DNA of 64,000 nt, from NCBI GenBank assembly GCA_019413925.1, contig DXMY01000053.1, positions 1-64,000 on the forward strand. The letters run 5' to 3'. Positions within the stretch are counted from its first letter, which is position 1. Each line of letters begins with the position of its first letter. Source of the DNA: Collinsella sp. (GTDB lineage Bacteria; Actinomycetota; Coriobacteriia; Coriobacteriales; Coriobacteriaceae). The position numbers were made by a program, and so were the translations under genes. Shown here in pieces: positions 7,424-16,129 of the stretch. The notes below the pieces were generated by a model that did not search any database, was not told the DNA's origin, and saw only the letters and a program-made list of their open reading frames with translations.

Positions 7424-8937
7424 TGGCGCTAAGCTTCGATTCCCTTACCGCCGCCCAGATCGCCGCAGGCGTTGCCGCCGGCGACTTTACCGCTACCGAG
7501 GTGGCCCAGGCCTCCCTTGCCGCCATCGAGGCGCGCGAGGGCGGGGTCCAGGCATTCCTGCAGGTGGCGCCCGAGCTTGCGCTCGAGGCCGCCGCGCGCG
7601 TGGATGCCGACCGTGCCGCAGGCAAGCCGCTGCCCCCGCTCGCGGGCGTGCCGCTGGCCATTAAGGACAACATGAACCTCGTGGGTACGCGCACCACCTG
7701 CGCTTCCCGCATGCTCGAGAACTACCAGAGCGTCTACACCGCCACCTGCGTCCAGCGCATGCTCGATGCCGGCTGCCTGCCCATGGGCAAGGCCAATATG
7801 GACGAGTTTGCCTTTGGCAGCTCCACCGAGAGCTCGGCCTTCCACCGCACCAACAACCCTTGGGATACCGAGCGCGTGCCCGGAGGCTCTTCGGGCGGCT
7901 CCGCTGCCGCCGTCGCCGCGGGCGAGGTCGCGCTCTCGCTGGGCTCGGATACCGGCGGCTCCATTCGCCAGCCGGCGTCGCTGTGCGGCGTGGTGGGCTT
8001 TAAGCCCACGTATGGCGCCGTGAGCCGTTACGGCGTGGTTGCCTTTGGCTCGTCGCTCGATCAGGTTGGCCCCTTCGGCCGCACGGTCGAGGATGTCGCG
8101 CTGGCCATGAACGCGCTTACTGGCGCGGGCCACGATCCGTACGACTGCACCAGCCAGGACTGTGCCGTCGACTTTACCGAGCACCTCAACGACAGCATCG
8201 AGGGCAAGCGCGTGGGTATCATCCCCGCGTTTATGGAGGCCGAGGGTCTGACGCCCGAGGTCAAGGCCGCTGTTCAGCGCGCCGCCCAGGAGCTGCAGAA
8301 CCAGGGCGCCGAGCTCGTGGAGGTCGACCTGCCGCACCTGGACGCCGCCATCGCCGCCTACTACGTTATCGGCCCGGCCGAGGCGTTCTCCAACCTGGCT
8401 CGCTTCGATGGCATTCGCTACGGCTATCAGGAGGAGGGCTGCGCCAACCTGTCCGACCAGAGCTCGCTTTCGCGCGCCCACGGCTTTGGCGCCGAGGCCA
8501 AGCGCCGTCAGATGCTCGGCGCCTACCTGCTGAGCTCGGGCGTGTACGACAAGTACTACTACGCAGCGCAAAAGGCCCGCACGCTCATCACGCAGGACTA
8601 CGACGCCGCGTATGCCAAGGTGGACACCATCCTCATGCCTGCCTCGCCGCGCACGGCCTTTAAGTTTGGCGAGATCAGCGACCCCACGCAGATGTACCTC
8701 TCCGACCTGTACACCATTTCGCTCAACATCTGCGGTAACGGCGGTATCTCGGTGCCGCTGGGCCTGGGCGAGGATACTCATCTGCCTGTTTCTGCCCAGC
8801 TGGTGGGTCCGGCCTTTAAGGACCGTCAGCTGCTCACGTTTGCCCGCGCCTTGGAGCGCGGCTTTGCCGATGCCGCCACGGGTGCGCCCGCGCTTTCCGT
8901 CGCGCCCGATTTTGCCGGGAAGGGAGGCGAGCTGTAA
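7423..8937 (+). CDS. gatA: Asp/Glu-tRNA amidotransferase subunit A
   Basis: This 504-residue amidase-signature enzyme releases ammonia from glutamine for tRNA-dependent amidation. The Ser-cisSer-Lys triad can be read: Lys81 in LAIKDN, the SSGGSAAAVA glycine-serine loop, and GSDTGGSIRQPAS holding the nucleophile. The length fits the family. It overlaps gatC and gatB by one or two bases at each end (TAATG), so the three subunits are probably made in stoichiometric amounts. Confidence 0.96.
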   Translation: MALSFDSLTAAQIAAGVAAGDFTATEVAQASLAAIEAREGGVQAFLQVAPELALEAAARVDADRAAGKPLPPLAGVPLAIKDNMNLVGTRTTCASRMLENYQSVYTATCVQRMLDAGCLPMGKANMDEFAFGSSTESSAFHRTNNPWDTERVPGGSSGGSAAAVAAGEVALSLGSDTGGSIRQPASLCGVVGFKPTYGAVSRYGVVAFGSSLDQVGPFGRTVEDVALAMNALTGAGHDPYDCTSQDCAVDFTEHLNDSIEGKRVGIIPAFMEAEGLTPEVKAAVQRAAQELQNQGAELVEVDLPHLDAAIAAYYVIGPAEAFSNLARFDGIRYGYQEEGCANLSDQSSLSRAHGFGAEAKRRQMLGAYLLSSGVYDKYYYAAQKARTLITQDYDAAYAKVDTILMPASPRTAFKFGEISDPTQMYLSDLYTISLNICGNGGISVPLGLGEDTHLPVSAQLVGPAFKDRQLLTFARALERGFADAATGAPALSVAPDFAGKGGEL

Positions 8938-10613
8938 TGAAGGAGCTTTCCGAGGTCCTGCAGGATTGGGAGGCCGTGATCGGCCTGGAGATCCATACCG
9001 AGCTCACCGCACTCGATACCAAGATGTTCTGCAACTGCAAGCTTAGCCACGATGACGAGCCCAACGCCAACGTGTGTCCGGTGTGTCTGGGCCTGCCCGG
9101 CGCCCTGCCGGTGCCCAATAAGCGCGCCATCGAGAGCATCGTCAAGGCCGGTCTCGCCACCAACTGCGAGATCCAGCGCCACTCGATGTTCTACCGCAAG
9201 CACTACTTCTATCCCGATATGGCCAAGAACTTCCAGACCACGCAGGGTCCGGTCGCTTTTGCCATGTACGGCCACCTGGATCTTGATGTGACCGGTCGCG
9301 GTGCCGCCGAGCGCCCCGACTGCGCGTTTGGCGAGGCCGAGGCCCAGAGCCTGGCGAGTGCCTCGGCCAACGCCGAGGGCCTGTCCACGTCCATGTCTTC
9401 GACCATGCGCGAGGGCAATCAGCGCGCCGGCCACCTGGCCAGCTACGACGCGTCCAACCTGCAGATGCCCGAGCGTCGCGAGGACGGTTCCTACACGGTG
9501 CCCATCCGCATCCTGCGCATCCACATGGAGGAGGACGCCGCCAAGATGGTCCACGTGGGTGGCGCCGAGGGCCGCATTACCGCCGCGGCCGAGTCGCTCG
9601 TCGACTACAACCGCTGCGGCACGCCGCTCATCGAGCTTGTAACTGAGCCCGACTTGCGTACGCCCGAGGAGGCTCGCCTGTTTATGGAGAAGCTCCGTCG
9701 CATCTTTGTGACGCTTGGCATTTCCGACTGCTCCATGGAGAAGGGTTCCATGCGCTGCGACGGCAACGTGTCGCTGCGCCGCCGCGGCGAGACCAAGCTG
9801 GGCACCAAGACCGAGCTCAAGAACCTCAACTCGTTTAAGAGCCTGCATGACGGCCTTGCCTACGAGATCTGCCGCCAGGCAGAGGTACTCGAGGAGGGCG
9901 GCATTATCTACCAGGAGACCCGCCACTGGGAGCCCAGCCGCAAGCGCACCGTGGTCATGCGTGTGAAGGAGACGGCCGACGACTATCGCCTGTTCCCCGA
10001 TCCCGACCTGGCGCCGTTCGACCTGGACGACGAGTTTATCGATCGTTGCCGTGGCGAGATCCCCGAGCTGCCCGATGCCAAGCGCGCTCGTTTTGAGGCC
10101 GACTTTGGCATTAAGACGGCCGACGCCGAGCAGATTGCCGGCGACCCGGAGTTTGCCGAGTTCTTTGAGGCCGCCGCTGCCGGTATGGCTGGCAAGGAGG
10201 CCCAGACGGTCGCAAACCTGCTGGTCAACGAGATGATCGCCTACCTTAAGGGAGCGGGTGTGTCGCTCGCCGAGTCCGGCATCGCGCCGGCTCAGGTGAC
10301 AGCTCTTGCCAAACTGCTGGCGACTGATGCAATCAGCTCCAACCAGGCGCACGAGGTCTTTGAGGCCATGGCCCAGACCGGCGACGACCCCAACAAGATC
10401 GTCGACGAGCGTGGTATGCGTCAGGTGAGCGATGCCGGCGCGCTGCAGCCGATTGTGGACGAGGTGCTGGCAAACTGTGCCGAGCAGGCGCAGCAGTATC
10501 GTGACGGCAACCAGAAGGTTATCGGCTTTTTGGTGGGCCAGTGCATGAAGGCGAGCCGCGGCAAGGGCAACCCGAAGCTCTTCAACGAGTTGCTGAGAAC
10601 GTCGCTCTCGTAG
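8937..10613 (+). CDS. gatB: Asp/Glu-tRNA amidotransferase subunit B
   Basis: This 558-residue subunit binds the mischarged tRNA and activates it with ATP. The N-terminal cradle begins WEAVIGLEIHTEL, with zinc-site cysteines in CNCKLSHDDEPNANVCPVC. The HYFYPDMAKNFQTTQ kinase-domain signature follows. The C-terminal helical and YqeY-like tail (VGQCMKASRGKGNPKLFNEL) binds the tRNA elbow. It is somewhat longer than typical GatB (about 480-500). The stop lies seven bases before a long palindromic 3' element. Confidence 0.95.
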   Translation: MKELSEVLQDWEAVIGLEIHTELTALDTKMFCNCKLSHDDEPNANVCPVCLGLPGALPVPNKRAIESIVKAGLATNCEIQRHSMFYRKHYFYPDMAKNFQTTQGPVAFAMYGHLDLDVTGRGAAERPDCAFGEAEAQSLASASANAEGLSTSMSSTMREGNQRAGHLASYDASNLQMPERREDGSYTVPIRILRIHMEEDAAKMVHVGGAEGRITAAAESLVDYNRCGTPLIELVTEPDLRTPEEARLFMEKLRRIFVTLGISDCSMEKGSMRCDGNVSLRRRGETKLGTKTELKNLNSFKSLHDGLAYEICRQAEVLEEGGIIYQETRHWEPSRKRTVVMRVKETADDYRLFPDPDLAPFDLDDEFIDRCRGEIPELPDAKRARFEADFGIKTADAEQIAGDPEFAEFFEAAAAGMAGKEAQTVANLLVNEMIAYLKGAGVSLAESGIAPAQVTALAKLLATDAISSNQAHEVFEAMAQTGDDPNKIVDERGMRQVSDAGALQPIVDEVLANCAEQAQQYRDGNQKVIGFLVGQCMKASRGKGNPKLFNELLRTSLS

Positions 10614-10619
10614 CTGCGA

Positions 10620-10762
10620 GGCCGGGGAAGCCCCGAGTCGCCGGGGTATTTCCTCCAAATATCAAACAGTCCTATGCAAGACGAAGGCCACATTTAGTGG
10701 CCTTCTTTGCATGCGGAACTCATTTGGAGCAAACACCCCGGCGACTCGGGGCTTCCCCGGCC
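10620..10762 (+). repeat. long palindromic 3' element, copy A
   Basis: The outer arms (10620-10660 and 10722-10762) are 41 bases each and complementary except for a few positions. Between them lies a core: CAGTCCT, nine bases, a 9-bp stem with loop ATTTA, six bases, then TGCGGAACTC. The same core with the same spacings occurs on the minus strand at 30892-31025 inside different arms. It starts seven bases after the gatB stop. Confidence 0.85.
10683..10709 (+). terminator. gatCAB terminator inside the palindromic element
   Basis: GAAGGCCAC pairs with GTGGCCTTC across ATTTA and is followed by TTTG. A weaker outer pairing of ATGCAA with TTGCAT extends the stem. Confidence 0.7.
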
Positions 10763-10809
10763 AGACGACTCGGCCGTTCGGGTCAGGCGGGGCTGAATGG
10801 AATAGAGTG

Positions 10810-10841
10810 AATGGGCGCGCCGTTGGCGCGCCCATTGTTTT
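10810..10841 (+). terminator. hairpin ending tandem unit 1
   Basis: AATGGGCGCGCC pairs perfectly with GGCGCGCCCATT across GTT and is followed by GTTTT. It is a second terminator for read-through from gatCAB. Confidence 0.65.
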
Positions 10842-10940
10842 GGAGGGAACTCATTTTGAGCAAGCACCCGCCCTGCCGGGGCTCCCGGGTTCTGCAACGA
10901 CTCGGCCGTTCGGGTCAGGTGGGCTGGATTGAATTTGGTG

Positions 10941-10969
10941 AATGAGGGCGCCGTTGGTGCCTTCATTCT
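10941..10969 (+). terminator. hairpin ending tandem unit 2, between convergent genes
   Basis: A 12-bp stem with G-T pairs (10941-10952 with 10956-10967) surrounds loop GTT and abuts the stop of the minus-strand regulator. It could stop transcription from either side. Confidence 0.5.
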
Positions 10970-11974
10970 TTATATATGTTGGGAGCGCCAAGCGGTGGGG
11001 GTGGTGCCGGTGTGTTGCTTGAAGGCTTGGGCGAAGGCGGCCTGCTGAGGGTAGCCTAGACGCTCTGCCACCTGCGCTATCGTCAGCGAGCTGTCGGCCA
11101 AAAGGTCCTGTGCTCGCTCCATACGGCGTCTGCGGATGTAGGCGCCCAGGGACTCGCCAGTTTGGGCCTTAAAGGTGGCGCATAGCTTGGAGCGGCTTGT
11201 GTAGAGCCTCTCGGCCACTTCGTTGACACCCACACGCCTGCCTTTGTCGAGCGCGCACTCAATCATCGCCGTCGCTTCCTCGGCAATGGTTATGCTGGCG
11301 CGTGTGTCTGCCGCCCGCCGCGCCTGCTTGTGGGCCGCGCGCGAACAGGCGAGCTCCGCGACCATGGTCTCCACGATGCCTTGCATATAGACGTGTCCGC
11401 CTACGGTGCGGGCGCGGTCCTCGTTAATCCAGCGCAGCGTGTGGCAGATGGCAGACGTCGCCTCCTCGTGCCACGACTCGGCAAACGCTTCAAAGACTCC
11501 TGCGAACTCAGTGGGATACCGATGCTCCAGCTCGTCAAAATACCCGGGCAAAAAGAGCACCGAGCGCGAGTGATAAAGCTGCCCTGCAAACAGCGGACTT
11601 AGCTCCTCGCCGCAGCTATCTTGGATAAAGCTGCACACCGCGCTGTTCGGCCACGGTCCATGCAGGGGTTTAAGGTTCGCAGGCGTTATGCCGGCTTCGG
11701 GCATGCACATGAGCGTGGGCGCGCTGACCTCGCTCACGCACGCGTACGGTTCGGGTGTGTATTCGGCCAGGTACATATCGTGCGTCGGGGTAATGTAATG
11801 CTCCATGACGATGCAGGCAGGGGAGAGGGGCATGATCCATGCGCGTCCGTGCGCCCGATCGTTTGCCACCTCGCCGGTAAAGACGGCGCCCTTGCCGGTA
11901 AGCTCCAGGCCAAACTGCTCAAACTGCGGTGCATAGAGCTCGGTTATGTCGGTCGCTGCCCGTCGTATTTGCAA
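10970..11974 (-). CDS. AraC-family transcriptional regulator
   Basis: This 334-residue protein has an unassigned N-terminal sensor region and a C-terminal AraC-type double helix-turn-helix of about 100 residues. The first helix pair is around VNEVAERLYTSRSKLCATFK, the second around LTIAQVAERLGYPQQAAFAQ, ending in the FKQHTGTTPTAWR signature. The start is TTG with an AAAGGAAAGGG ribosome site just upstream. It is divergent from a two-gene ABC exporter, an arrangement typical of siderophore or metal-linked AraC regulators, so it probably controls that operon. The ligand is unknown. Confidence 0.85.
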   Translation of the reverse strand: MQIRRAATDITELYAPQFEQFGLELTGKGAVFTGEVANDRAHGRAWIMPLSPACIVMEHYITPTHDMYLAEYTPEPYACVSEVSAPTLMCMPEAGITPANLKPLHGPWPNSAVCSFIQDSCGEELSPLFAGQLYHSRSVLFLPGYFDELEHRYPTEFAGVFEAFAESWHEEATSAICHTLRWINEDRARTVGGHVYMQGIVETMVAELACSRAAHKQARRAADTRASITIAEEATAMIECALDKGRRVGVNEVAERLYTSRSKLCATFKAQTGESLGAYIRRRRMERAQDLLADSSLTIAQVAERLGYPQQAAFAQAFKQHTGTTPTAWRSQHI

Positions 11975-12018
11975 AAGCGTCCCTTTCCTTTGCAGAAACG
12001 TCCACGCCTGGCTCGATT

Positions 12019-12034
12019 GTGAGCCATGGCTAAC
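12019..12034. promoter_or_regulatory. palindromic box in the AraC/ABC divergent region
   Basis: GTGAGCCATGGCTAAC is an imperfect palindrome centred on CCATGG. A close relative, AGGTTAGCCATGGCTGACCT, lies before the P-type ATPase operon at 15738-15757. The half-site GGTTAGCC resembles DtxR/IdeR-type metal-regulator boxes. The regulator identity is inferred. Confidence 0.5.
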
Positions 12035-12088
12035 ACATCAATGATAAGTTCATTACGGTTAACTCTCAAGCCGTTAGAAAGGAATCTC

Positions 12089-13912
12089 ATGGCAAAGGGA
12101 TCAAAAAAGGAAGGCGGCGGTATCGGCGAGCTGCTTGCATATGCCGGCGACCGTAAATCCCTAACATATTTGGGCATGGCCCTCTCGGCGCTCTCGCAGC
12201 TGCTGAGCTTTGGCCCGTACGTGTGCATTTGGCTTGTCGCGCGCGATCTGATCGCCGTGGCACCTAACTGGAGCGAAGCCTGCGGCATCGCGACGTATGG
12301 CTGGTGGGCCGTGGGGTTTGCGCTGGCAAGCATCGTGGTCTATTTCGTGGGGCTCATGTGCACGCACCTGTCTGCGTTTCGCTGCGCGTCCAATATTCGC
12401 AAGACTACGAGCGAGCACCTGCTTAAGCTGCCGCTTGGCTACTTTATCACACACGCCACCGGTGAGCTGCGCCGTATCGTAGACGGATGCGCCGCTTCCA
12501 CAGAGACTTTGCTCGCACACATGCTGCCCGATATCGCAGGCGCCGCCGCCATGGTCGTGGGCTTGCTCGTGCTGCTTTTCGCCCTCGATTGGCGCTTGGG
12601 CGCGGCATGCCTCATTTCGGTGGCCGTTTCGTTTTGCGCCATGGCCACCATGATGAGCGGCAAGGGCGCCGAGTTTATGAAGGCCTACATGGGCGCGCTG
12701 GTCAAGATGAACAAGACCGGCACCGAATACGTGCGCGGCATCCCCGTGGTCAAGGTGTTCCAGCAGACGGTCTACTCCTTTAAGGCGTTCCACGACGCGA
12801 TCGCCGAATACGCCGACATGGCGCAAAACTATGCGGGCACGTTCTGCCGAGGCCCGCAGGTGCTCAACCTTACCGCGCTCAATGGTCTTGTGACATTCCT
12901 GTTGCCCGTGGCGTTGCTGTTGGCGCCGGGCGAGACGGACTTCGCGCATTTTATGGCCAACTTCACGTTTTACGCGATATTTTCGGCCGTGGTACCAACG
13001 GCCATGACCAAGCTCATGTTTGTGGGCGAGGCCTCTCAGATGAGTGCCGATTCGCTGGCTCGCATTCGAAGCGTCATGGATTCCAAGCAGCTCTCCGTGC
13101 CTGCCCAGCCCAAGCACCCCGCCGGCGGCGACGTGCGATTTGAGGACGTGAGCTTTACCTACGAGGGTGCCGAGGCACCTGCCGTCAACCATGTGAGCTT
13201 TAGCGTTTCTGCAGGTAGCACCCTCGCGTTGGTGGGTCCCTCTGGCGGCGGTAAGTCAACCTGTGCCAGTCTGATCCCGCGTTTTTGGGATGTTTCCGCA
13301 GGTCGTGTGCTCGTAGGCGGTGTAGACGTTCGCGACATGGATCCGCACGAGCTTATGGACCAGGTCGCCTTTGTGTTTCAGACCAACCAGCTGTTCCGGC
13401 AAACACTTGCCGATAACGTGCGTGCCTCCAAGCCTACAGCTACTGACGACGAAGTGCGCGCGGCCCTCTCCGCGGCCCAGTGCGACGATATCGTGGCCAA
13501 GCTCCCGCAGGGCATCGACACCATGCTCGGCGCCGGCGGGGCGTACCTTTCGGGCGGCGAGGTCCAGCGCGTGGCACTCGCCCGCGCAATCCTTAAGGAC
13601 GCGCCCATCGTGGTGCTCGATGAGGCCACAGCGTTTGCCGACCCCGAGAACGAGGCGCTCATCCAGCGTGCCTTTAGCAAACTGGCGGCGGGTCGCACAG
13701 TCATTATGATCGCGCACCGGCTTTCGACCGTGGTGGGGGCCGACAAGATCGTGGTGCTCAACCAAGGTAGCGTGCAGGAGACTGGCACCCATGCCGAGTT
13801 GCTGTCCCAAGAGGGTCTGTATGCCAAGATGTGGGCCGAATACGAACAGGCCGCGAGCTGGAAGATCACTGCTGCCGCGGATGCCGCCGTCACGAAGGGA
13901 GGCGAGGCCTAA
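12089..13912 (+). CDS. ABC exporter half-transporter (membrane-ATPase fusion), subunit 1
   Basis: The 607-residue protein has six N-terminal membrane segments (about residues 30-320) and a C-terminal ATPase domain. Walker A is GPSGGGKST, the signature is LSGGEVQR, Walker B is APIVVLDEATAFAD and the H-loop is MIAHRLST. Start 12089 follows AAAGGA; an in-frame ATG at 12026 lies inside the palindromic-box region. The next gene encodes a second half-transporter directly after the stop, so the pair probably forms a heterodimer like YbtP/YbtQ or IrtA/IrtB. The divergent AraC-type gene and the shared metal-type box suggest siderophore or metal-chelate transport, which is inference. Confidence 0.85.
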   Translation: MAKGSKKEGGGIGELLAYAGDRKSLTYLGMALSALSQLLSFGPYVCIWLVARDLIAVAPNWSEACGIATYGWWAVGFALASIVVYFVGLMCTHLSAFRCASNIRKTTSEHLLKLPLGYFITHATGELRRIVDGCAASTETLLAHMLPDIAGAAAMVVGLLVLLFALDWRLGAACLISVAVSFCAMATMMSGKGAEFMKAYMGALVKMNKTGTEYVRGIPVVKVFQQTVYSFKAFHDAIAEYADMAQNYAGTFCRGPQVLNLTALNGLVTFLLPVALLLAPGETDFAHFMANFTFYAIFSAVVPTAMTKLMFVGEASQMSADSLARIRSVMDSKQLSVPAQPKHPAGGDVRFEDVSFTYEGAEAPAVNHVSFSVSAGSTLALVGPSGGGKSTCASLIPRFWDVSAGRVLVGGVDVRDMDPHELMDQVAFVFQTNQLFRQTLADNVRASKPTATDDEVRAALSAAQCDDIVAKLPQGIDTMLGAGGAYLSGGEVQRVALARAILKDAPIVVLDEATAFADPENEALIQRAFSKLAAGRTVIMIAHRLSTVVGADKIVVLNQGSVQETGTHAELLSQEGLYAKMWAEYEQAASWKITAAADAAVTKGGEA

Positions 13913-15670
13913 ATGTTCGCCTCATTCCAAAAGAAGTATTTCCTATCCGATAAAGGCGTCGCCGGCGTAAAACGCGGCATTTTCTGGACCGCGCTCACCA
14001 ATCTCATTACCATGGCCGGCATGGGCTTATTGTTCCTGGTCATGGCCGGTTTTGTCGAACATCTCGCCACCGGTGCCGACCTGCCGGATGCCCTGCCGAT
14101 TGTGGGCGGCCTCCTGGTCTTTTTCGTGTTGCTCTTTGCCTCTAACTGGCAGCAGTATTACTACACCTACTGCATCTTTTACGAGGAGTGCGGCAAGCAG
14201 CGTATGGAGATCGCCGAGCGCTTGCGCAAGCTGCCGCTGTCGTTTTTTGGCCGTCGTGATCTGGCCGATTTAACCGAGACCATTATGGGCGACGTCCAGG
14301 CCATGGAGCACGCCTACAGCCACGTGCTGGGAGAGCTTTGGGGTGCCATCATCGCAAGCGTCATTGTGTTCGTGGCGTCGCTGTTCTTTTGCTGGCAGCT
14401 GGCGATTGCGGCGTTTTGGAGCGTTCCCGTGGCCTTTGCCGTGCTGTATCTGACGCGCGGCCCCATGATCCCGGTGTTCGACCATGTGCGTGCCGAGAAG
14501 GTCAAGGTTACCGAGGCGATCCAGGAGACGCTCGACTGCGTGCGCGAGATCCGCGCCACCAACCAGGAGGCTCATTATCTTGAGGGGCTCAACGCCGTGA
14601 TCGATGCCGAGGAGCGCGAGACCACCAAGGGCGAGCTCGCCAATGGGCTTTTGGTCAACTCCGCCTTTGCCATCCTGCGCCTGGGGATTGCCACCACGTT
14701 GGTCACGGGCGCTGCGATGGTCGCCTCCGGCCAGGTCGACTTTTTGATGATGTTTGCCTTCCTGCTTATGGTGAGCCGCATCTATGCGCCCTTTGATCAG
14801 GCGCTGATGCTGATGTCCGAGCTGTTTGCCGCCGAGTCGTCGGCCAAGCGCATGCGTTCCATCATGGAAGAGCCCGTGGCGCGGGGCAGCGAGCAGTTTG
14901 AGCCCGTAGGCCACGATGTGGTGTTCAATCACGTGGCATTTGGCTATGGTGCGGGCGAGGACGGCCGCGCCGGCGAGAAAGTTCTTACCGATGTGAGCTT
15001 TACCGCCAAGGAAGGCGAGGTCACGGCACTGGTCGGTCCTTCGGGCTCCGGTAAGTCTACGGTGAGCCGCCTGGCCGCGCGCTTTTGGGATGCCACCGCG
15101 GGCACGGTCACCGTGGGCGGCGTGGATGTTGCGAGCGTGGATCCCGAGGTGCTGCTACGCGACTACGCCATTGTGTTCCAAGACGTGCTACTCTTTGACG
15201 ACACGGTGATGGGAAACATCCGCCTCGGGCGTCGTGGCGCCACCGATGAGCAAGTGCTTGCGGCTGCGCGTGCCGCCAACTGCGACGAGTTTGTGAGCCG
15301 CATGCCGCAGGGCTATGACACCATGATCGGCGAGAACGGCTCCAAGCTGTCCGGCGGCGAGCGCCAGCGCATCTCCATCGCCCGTGCGCTGCTCAAAGAT
15401 GCGCCGATCGTGCTGTTGGACGAGGCGACGGCGAGCTTGGATGTGGAGAACGAGACCGTGGTTCAGCAGGCGCTCTCCCGTCTGCTTGCAGGTAAGACGG
15501 TTATCGTTATTGCCCACCGTATGCGTACGGTGGAAAATGCCGACAAAATCGTTGTACTCATGGATGGTGTGGTTGCCGAGCAGGGCACTCCGGCGCAGCT
15601 CAAGGCGGCAGGTGGAGAATTCGCCCGCATGGTGGCGCTGCAAAAGGAAGCAGCTACCTGGCAGTTGTAA
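13913..15670 (+). CDS. ABC exporter half-transporter (membrane-ATPase fusion), subunit 2
   Basis: The 585-residue partner begins at the base after the upstream stop. It has six membrane segments followed by an ATPase with Walker A GPSGSGKST, signature LSGGERQR, Walker B APIVLLDEATASLD and H-loop VIAHRMRT. Both ATPase sites look catalytically complete in this copy, whereas copy 1 has FAD in place of the usual SLD after Walker B. With copy 1 it forms a heterodimeric exporter-fold transporter. Substrate is not visible in the sequence; iron-siderophore handling is the most likely use from context. Confidence 0.85.
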   Translation: MFASFQKKYFLSDKGVAGVKRGIFWTALTNLITMAGMGLLFLVMAGFVEHLATGADLPDALPIVGGLLVFFVLLFASNWQQYYYTYCIFYEECGKQRMEIAERLRKLPLSFFGRRDLADLTETIMGDVQAMEHAYSHVLGELWGAIIASVIVFVASLFFCWQLAIAAFWSVPVAFAVLYLTRGPMIPVFDHVRAEKVKVTEAIQETLDCVREIRATNQEAHYLEGLNAVIDAEERETTKGELANGLLVNSAFAILRLGIATTLVTGAAMVASGQVDFLMMFAFLLMVSRIYAPFDQALMLMSELFAAESSAKRMRSIMEEPVARGSEQFEPVGHDVVFNHVAFGYGAGEDGRAGEKVLTDVSFTAKEGEVTALVGPSGSGKSTVSRLAARFWDATAGTVTVGGVDVASVDPEVLLRDYAIVFQDVLLFDDTVMGNIRLGRRGATDEQVLAAARAANCDEFVSRMPQGYDTMIGENGSKLSGGERQRISIARALLKDAPIVLLDEATASLDVENETVVQQALSRLLAGKTVIVIAHRMRTVENADKIVVLMDGVVAEQGTPAQLKAAGGEFARMVALQKEAATWQL

Positions 15671-15677
15671 GAAGGGG

Positions 15678-15696
15678 CAAAGGGACAGTCCCTTTG
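15678..15696 (+). terminator. hairpin after the ABC operon, REP-like
   Basis: CAAAGGGA pairs with TCCCTTTG across CAG. It resembles the inner part of the palindromes at 6801 and 39842 (GGGACAG followed by CCTTTGT), so it may be a REP relative as well as a transcript end. Confidence 0.5.
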
Positions 15697-15701
15697 TCAC
15701 A

Positions 15702-15757
15702 TTGACAATCGGTTACTCCGCATCGTTAATTTTCAAAAGGTTAGCCATGGCTGACCT
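15702..15757 (+). promoter_or_regulatory. promoter and palindromic box for the PacL-like/P-type ATPase operon
   Basis: TTGACA at 15702-15707 is followed by TTAATT at 15726-15731 with an 18-base spacer. Directly after it lies AGGTTAGCCATGGCTGACCT (15738-15757), a palindrome with one mismatch per arm. A protein bound there would overlap the start of transcription. The same motif occurs at 12019-12034. Confidence 0.5.
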
Positions 15758-15865
15758 AGATAGTTAGATAAAATTGAGATATTTCAAAAGCGTGCTCGAG
15801 CAAACTTGTTTACTCGGGTGCTGAGGCACCATGCCGCGTCCAATGCGGCAAAAGGGAGAGACATC

Positions 15866-16111
15866 ATGAAGAAGTCCACGTTCAACACCCTGCTTGTTGG
15901 TGGCGGTTTTCTGCTTGGTACGGCTGGCATCAAGCTGCTCACCAGCGCTCCGGTAAAGAACGCCTGCGTGCAGGGTATCGCGTGCGGCATGCGCATCAAG
16001 AACGGCTACCAGGACATGGTCGAGCAGGCCAAGGCTAATGTCGACGACATGGTTGCCGAGGCGGCCTACATCACCCAGAGCGAGGCCGCTGCTGACGAGG
16101 CGGCAGAGTAA
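15866..16111 (+). CDS. small PacL-like/DUF6110 membrane protein
   Basis: This 81-residue protein starts MKKSTFNTLLVGGGFLLGTA with one N-terminal membrane segment, then TSAPVKNACVQGIACGMRIK and an acidic C-terminus. I read it as the DUF6110 family found next to heavy-metal P-type ATPases. Its order (glycine-rich helix, AP-K-x-A motif, GxR, acidic tail) also resembles mycobacterial PacL chaperones (DUF1490) as I recall them. Start 15866 follows AGGGAG. It precedes the ATPase by 18 bases and probably works with it at the membrane. The metal is unknown. Confidence 0.65.
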   Translation: MKKSTFNTLLVGGGFLLGTAGIKLLTSAPVKNACVQGIACGMRIKNGYQDMVEQAKANVDDMVAEAAYITQSEAAADEAAE

Positions 16112-16129
16112 CGCTCCCAGGCACAAACT

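Larger units (their letters stand above)
10715..10972 (+). repeat. 131-bp tandem repeat, two degenerate units
   Basis: Units begin at GGAACTC (10715 and 10846). Both share CATTTxGAGCAA, ACTCGGCCGTTCGGGTCAGG and a terminal hairpin with loop GTT. The first unit overlaps the right arm of the palindromic element. No coding sequence is apparent; the block separates convergent gatB and the AraC-type gene. Confidence 0.75.
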
